Assembly: GCF_000142905.1 (NCBI RefSeq)
Contig: NW_013657637.1
Coordinates: 134,317-158,979, forward strand
Direction: 5' to 3'
Length of the DNA: 24,663 nt
Source: Thecamonas trahens ATCC 50062
Lineage: Eukaryota > Apusozoa > Apusomonadida > Apusomonadidae
The notes beneath the pieces were generated by a model. The model saw only the letters and a program-made list of their open reading frames with translations. It ran no database searches and was not told the DNA's origin. Numbering within the stretch: position 1 is the stretch's first letter; each line of letters starts with the position of its first letter. A program made the translations under genes and the position numbers. Below are positions 24,524 to 24,663 of this stretch, piece by piece.

Positions 24524-24663
24524 GATGTTGTGTTGGGGCTGGGGTGGGTGGTGGCGGCGGGGGTGAGGTGTGGTTGAGGGATGGATGGATGGGGGTGATG
24601 GCCGAGGCGGGGGGAGGTGTTCGTGAATGATGGGGGGAGGGAGAGCTCTTCTCTCTCTCTCAA
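24524..24663 (-). promoter_or_regulatory. 5' flank of the DDX47 gene
   Basis: This stretch to the window edge should hold the leader and part of the promoter. On the coding strand it is rich in C, A and T, with an AG repeat at the far end (CTCTCTCTCTC on plus). I see no TATA box. Confidence 0.4.

Overview
The window is nuclear DNA of a GC-rich, gene-dense unicellular eukaryote. The evidence is spliced genes with GT-AG introns, genes of eukaryotic families (mitochondrial MCC beta subunit, mitochondrial Lon, meiotic MSH5, nucleolar DDX47/Rrp3, a TKL kinase), no operon-like ribosome binding sites and very short intergenic gaps. A free-living flagellate of apusomonad type (Thecamonas-like) would fit the base composition, short introns and LRR/TKL repertoire, but the taxon is inference. 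I recognised no transposon, tRNA, rRNA, CRISPR or virus-derived gene.

Layout, left to right. (1) 97-184 (-): possible first exon of a gene leaving the window. (2) 543-3245 (-): LRR / proline-rich / coiled-coil / TKL protein kinase in three exons. (3) 3246-3731: divergent promoter with a 17-C run. (4) 3732-5311 (+): CUE-domain protein whose CUE domain is split by an intron holding a GT microsatellite. (5) 5351-8383 (+): MSH5. (6) 8388-10618 (-): lysine-rich repeat protein with two cysteine clusters. (7) 10879-12732 (-): MCCC2, with the targeting peptide in its own exon. (8) 13183-15069 (-): pentapeptide-like repeat protein with an Arg-Ser tract. (9) 15516-18473 (-): coiled-coil LRR protein. 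(10) divergent promoter with a 14-bp palindrome. (11) 18797-19282 (+): small unrecognised, probably mitochondrial protein. (12) 19969-23066 (+): mitochondrial Lon protease, with a reading-frame break in the linker between its ATPase and protease parts. (13) 23096-24523 (-): DDX47/Rrp3 helicase.

There is no single pathway. Three products are probably mitochondrial (MCCC2, Lon, the 161-residue protein), two concern nucleic acids (MSH5, DDX47), and two are LRR proteins suited to signalling or scaffolding. The clearest cross-gene signal is splicing. Introns sit close to gene starts, most donors read GTACG rather than GTAAG, two introns end in TGCATGCAG, and several carry ACTCAC as a possible branch site. 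Long G/C homopolymers occur only outside the called exons. Exon joins were worked out by hand from reading phase and protein family alignment, with no transcript data.
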